Assembly (NCBI GenBank): GCA_946618265.1
Contig: CAMOLA010000081.1
Coordinates: 1-6,763 of the forward strand
Source: an uncultured Eggerthellaceae bacterium
GTDB lineage: Bacteria; Actinomycetota; Coriobacteriia; Coriobacteriales; Eggerthellaceae
Direction: 5' to 3'
Length of the DNA: 6,763 nucleotides
Position numbers and translations under genes: made by a program. The notes beneath the pieces were generated by a model, which made no database searches, was not told the DNA's origin, and worked only from the letters and a program-made list of their open reading frames with translations. This document shows positions 6,225-6,763 of the stretch, in pieces; position 1 is the stretch's first letter, and every line of letters begins with the position of its first letter.

Positions 6225-6231
6225 CTTGATA

Positions 6232-6763
6232 ATGGCAGAATACAAGTCCGACATCGAGATCGCGCAAGAAGCAAACATGCTGCCCATCGAAGAGGTGGCG
6301 AAGAAGGCCAACATCGATTGGTCGACGTGCGAGCCCTATGGTCACTACAAGGCCAAGGTCGACATCCATTCCTACAAGGACAAGCCGATGAAGGCCAAGC
6401 TGATCCTCGTGACCGCCATCAACCCGACTCCTGCGGGCGAGGGCAAGACCACCACGTCGGTCGGCCTGCATGACGCGCTGTGCAAGATCGGCAAGAGCTC
6501 CATGCTGGCTCTGCGCGAGCCGTCGCTGGGCCCCGTGTTCGGCGTCAAGGGCGGCGCTGCAGGCGGCGGTTATGCTCAGGTCGTTCCCATGGAGGACATC
6601 AACCTGCACTTCACCGGCGACTTCCACGCCATCGGTGCTGCGAACAACCTGCTCGCCGCAATGCTGGACAACCACATCAAGCAGGGCAACGAGCTTGACA
6701 TCGACCTCAACAACATCATTTGGCGTCGTTGCGTCGACATGAACGACCGTCAGCTGCGCAACG
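6232..6763 (+). CDS. fhs: Formate-tetrahydrofolate ligase, N-terminal part, cut by right edge
   Basis: The first 177 codons of a family usually near 555-560 residues; the frame stays open to the window end. The enzyme makes 10-formyl-THF from formate, THF and ATP, and runs in reverse to give ATP when methyl or formyl groups are oxidised. The sequence is unmistakable: DIEIAQEA near the N-terminus, [19 protein letters not shown] as the nucleotide-binding loop, [20 protein letters not shown], and [16 protein letters not shown] with [11 protein letters not shown] 6232 follows a consensus ribosome site. It lies 128 bases after the reductase gene on the same strand, separated by a perfect hairpin, so co-transcription is possible but not assured. 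With the reductase it supplies two steps of the methyl branch of the Wood-Ljungdahl pathway; the methylene-THF dehydrogenase/cyclohydrolase between them is not in view. Confidence 0.97.
   Translation, partial: MAEYKSDIEIAQEANMLPIEEVAKKANIDWSTCEPYGHYKAKVDIHSYKDKPMKAKLILVTAINPTPAGEGKTTTSVGLHDALCKIGKSSMLALREPSLGPVFGVKGGAAGGGYAQVVPMEDINLHFTGDFHAIGAANNLLAAMLDNHIKQGNELDIDLNNIIWRRCVDMNDRQLRN

Noticed and set aside
5980..6675. Minus-strand frame spanning the hairpin and the fhs start
   Set aside because: It overlaps the unmistakable fhs coding sequence and includes the palindromic hairpin; composition is that of an antisense shadow.

Overview
The window carries part of a one-carbon (methyl-group) metabolism locus from a high-GC bacterium. 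In order it holds the 3' part of an MttB-family methyltransferase gene, a BCCT-family transporter, a convergent gene for a LysR-type regulator fused to a corrinoid (B12)-binding module, and, divergent from the regulator, a methylenetetrahydrofolate reductase gene with a cysteine-rich MetV-like C-terminal domain. The 5' part of a formate-tetrahydrofolate ligase gene follows. The GC-rich genes, the AT-rich divergent spacer, strong AGGAGG ribosome sites and GTG starts, together with Wood-Ljungdahl-type folate enzymes and MttB plus BCCT genes, suggest an anaerobic gut-type actinobacterium (Coriobacteriia, Eggerthellaceae-like). That placement is inference from gene content; a GC-rich acetogenic or sulfate-reducing lineage is the main alternative.

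Layout. 1-917 (+): MttB-family methyltransferase, cut by the left edge. 918-1024: a very strong GC-rich hairpin (probable terminator), then a 10-bp palindrome just before the transporter. 1025-2572 (+): BCCT transporter. 2573-2645: short convergent gap. 2646-4202 (-): LysR-corrinoid fusion regulator. 4203-4474: AT-rich divergent control region (60 G/C in the 180 bases 4261-4440) with repeats, dyads and candidate promoters. 4475-6103 (+): MetF/MetV-like reductase. 6104-6231: a perfect 15-bp hairpin and the ligase leader. 6232-6763 (+): fhs, cut by the right edge.

How the genes could work together (inference). The BCCT carrier would import a quaternary amine such as a betaine or carnitine. The MttB-type enzyme would demethylate it onto a corrinoid protein, and a further methyltransferase outside the window would pass the methyl to tetrahydrofolate. 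The reductase run in the oxidative direction and the ligase would then convert methyl-THF towards formate with ATP gain, or the reverse pair would supply methyl groups. The fusion regulator joins a full-length LysR protein (about residues 1-290) to what looks like a nearly full-length MttC/MtaC-type corrinoid protein (about residues 296-518, with the cobalt-ligating DxHxxG motif). It could read corrinoid availability or methylation state directly and adjust these genes. This fusion is the most unusual item here, and I do not recognise it as a characterised regulator class.
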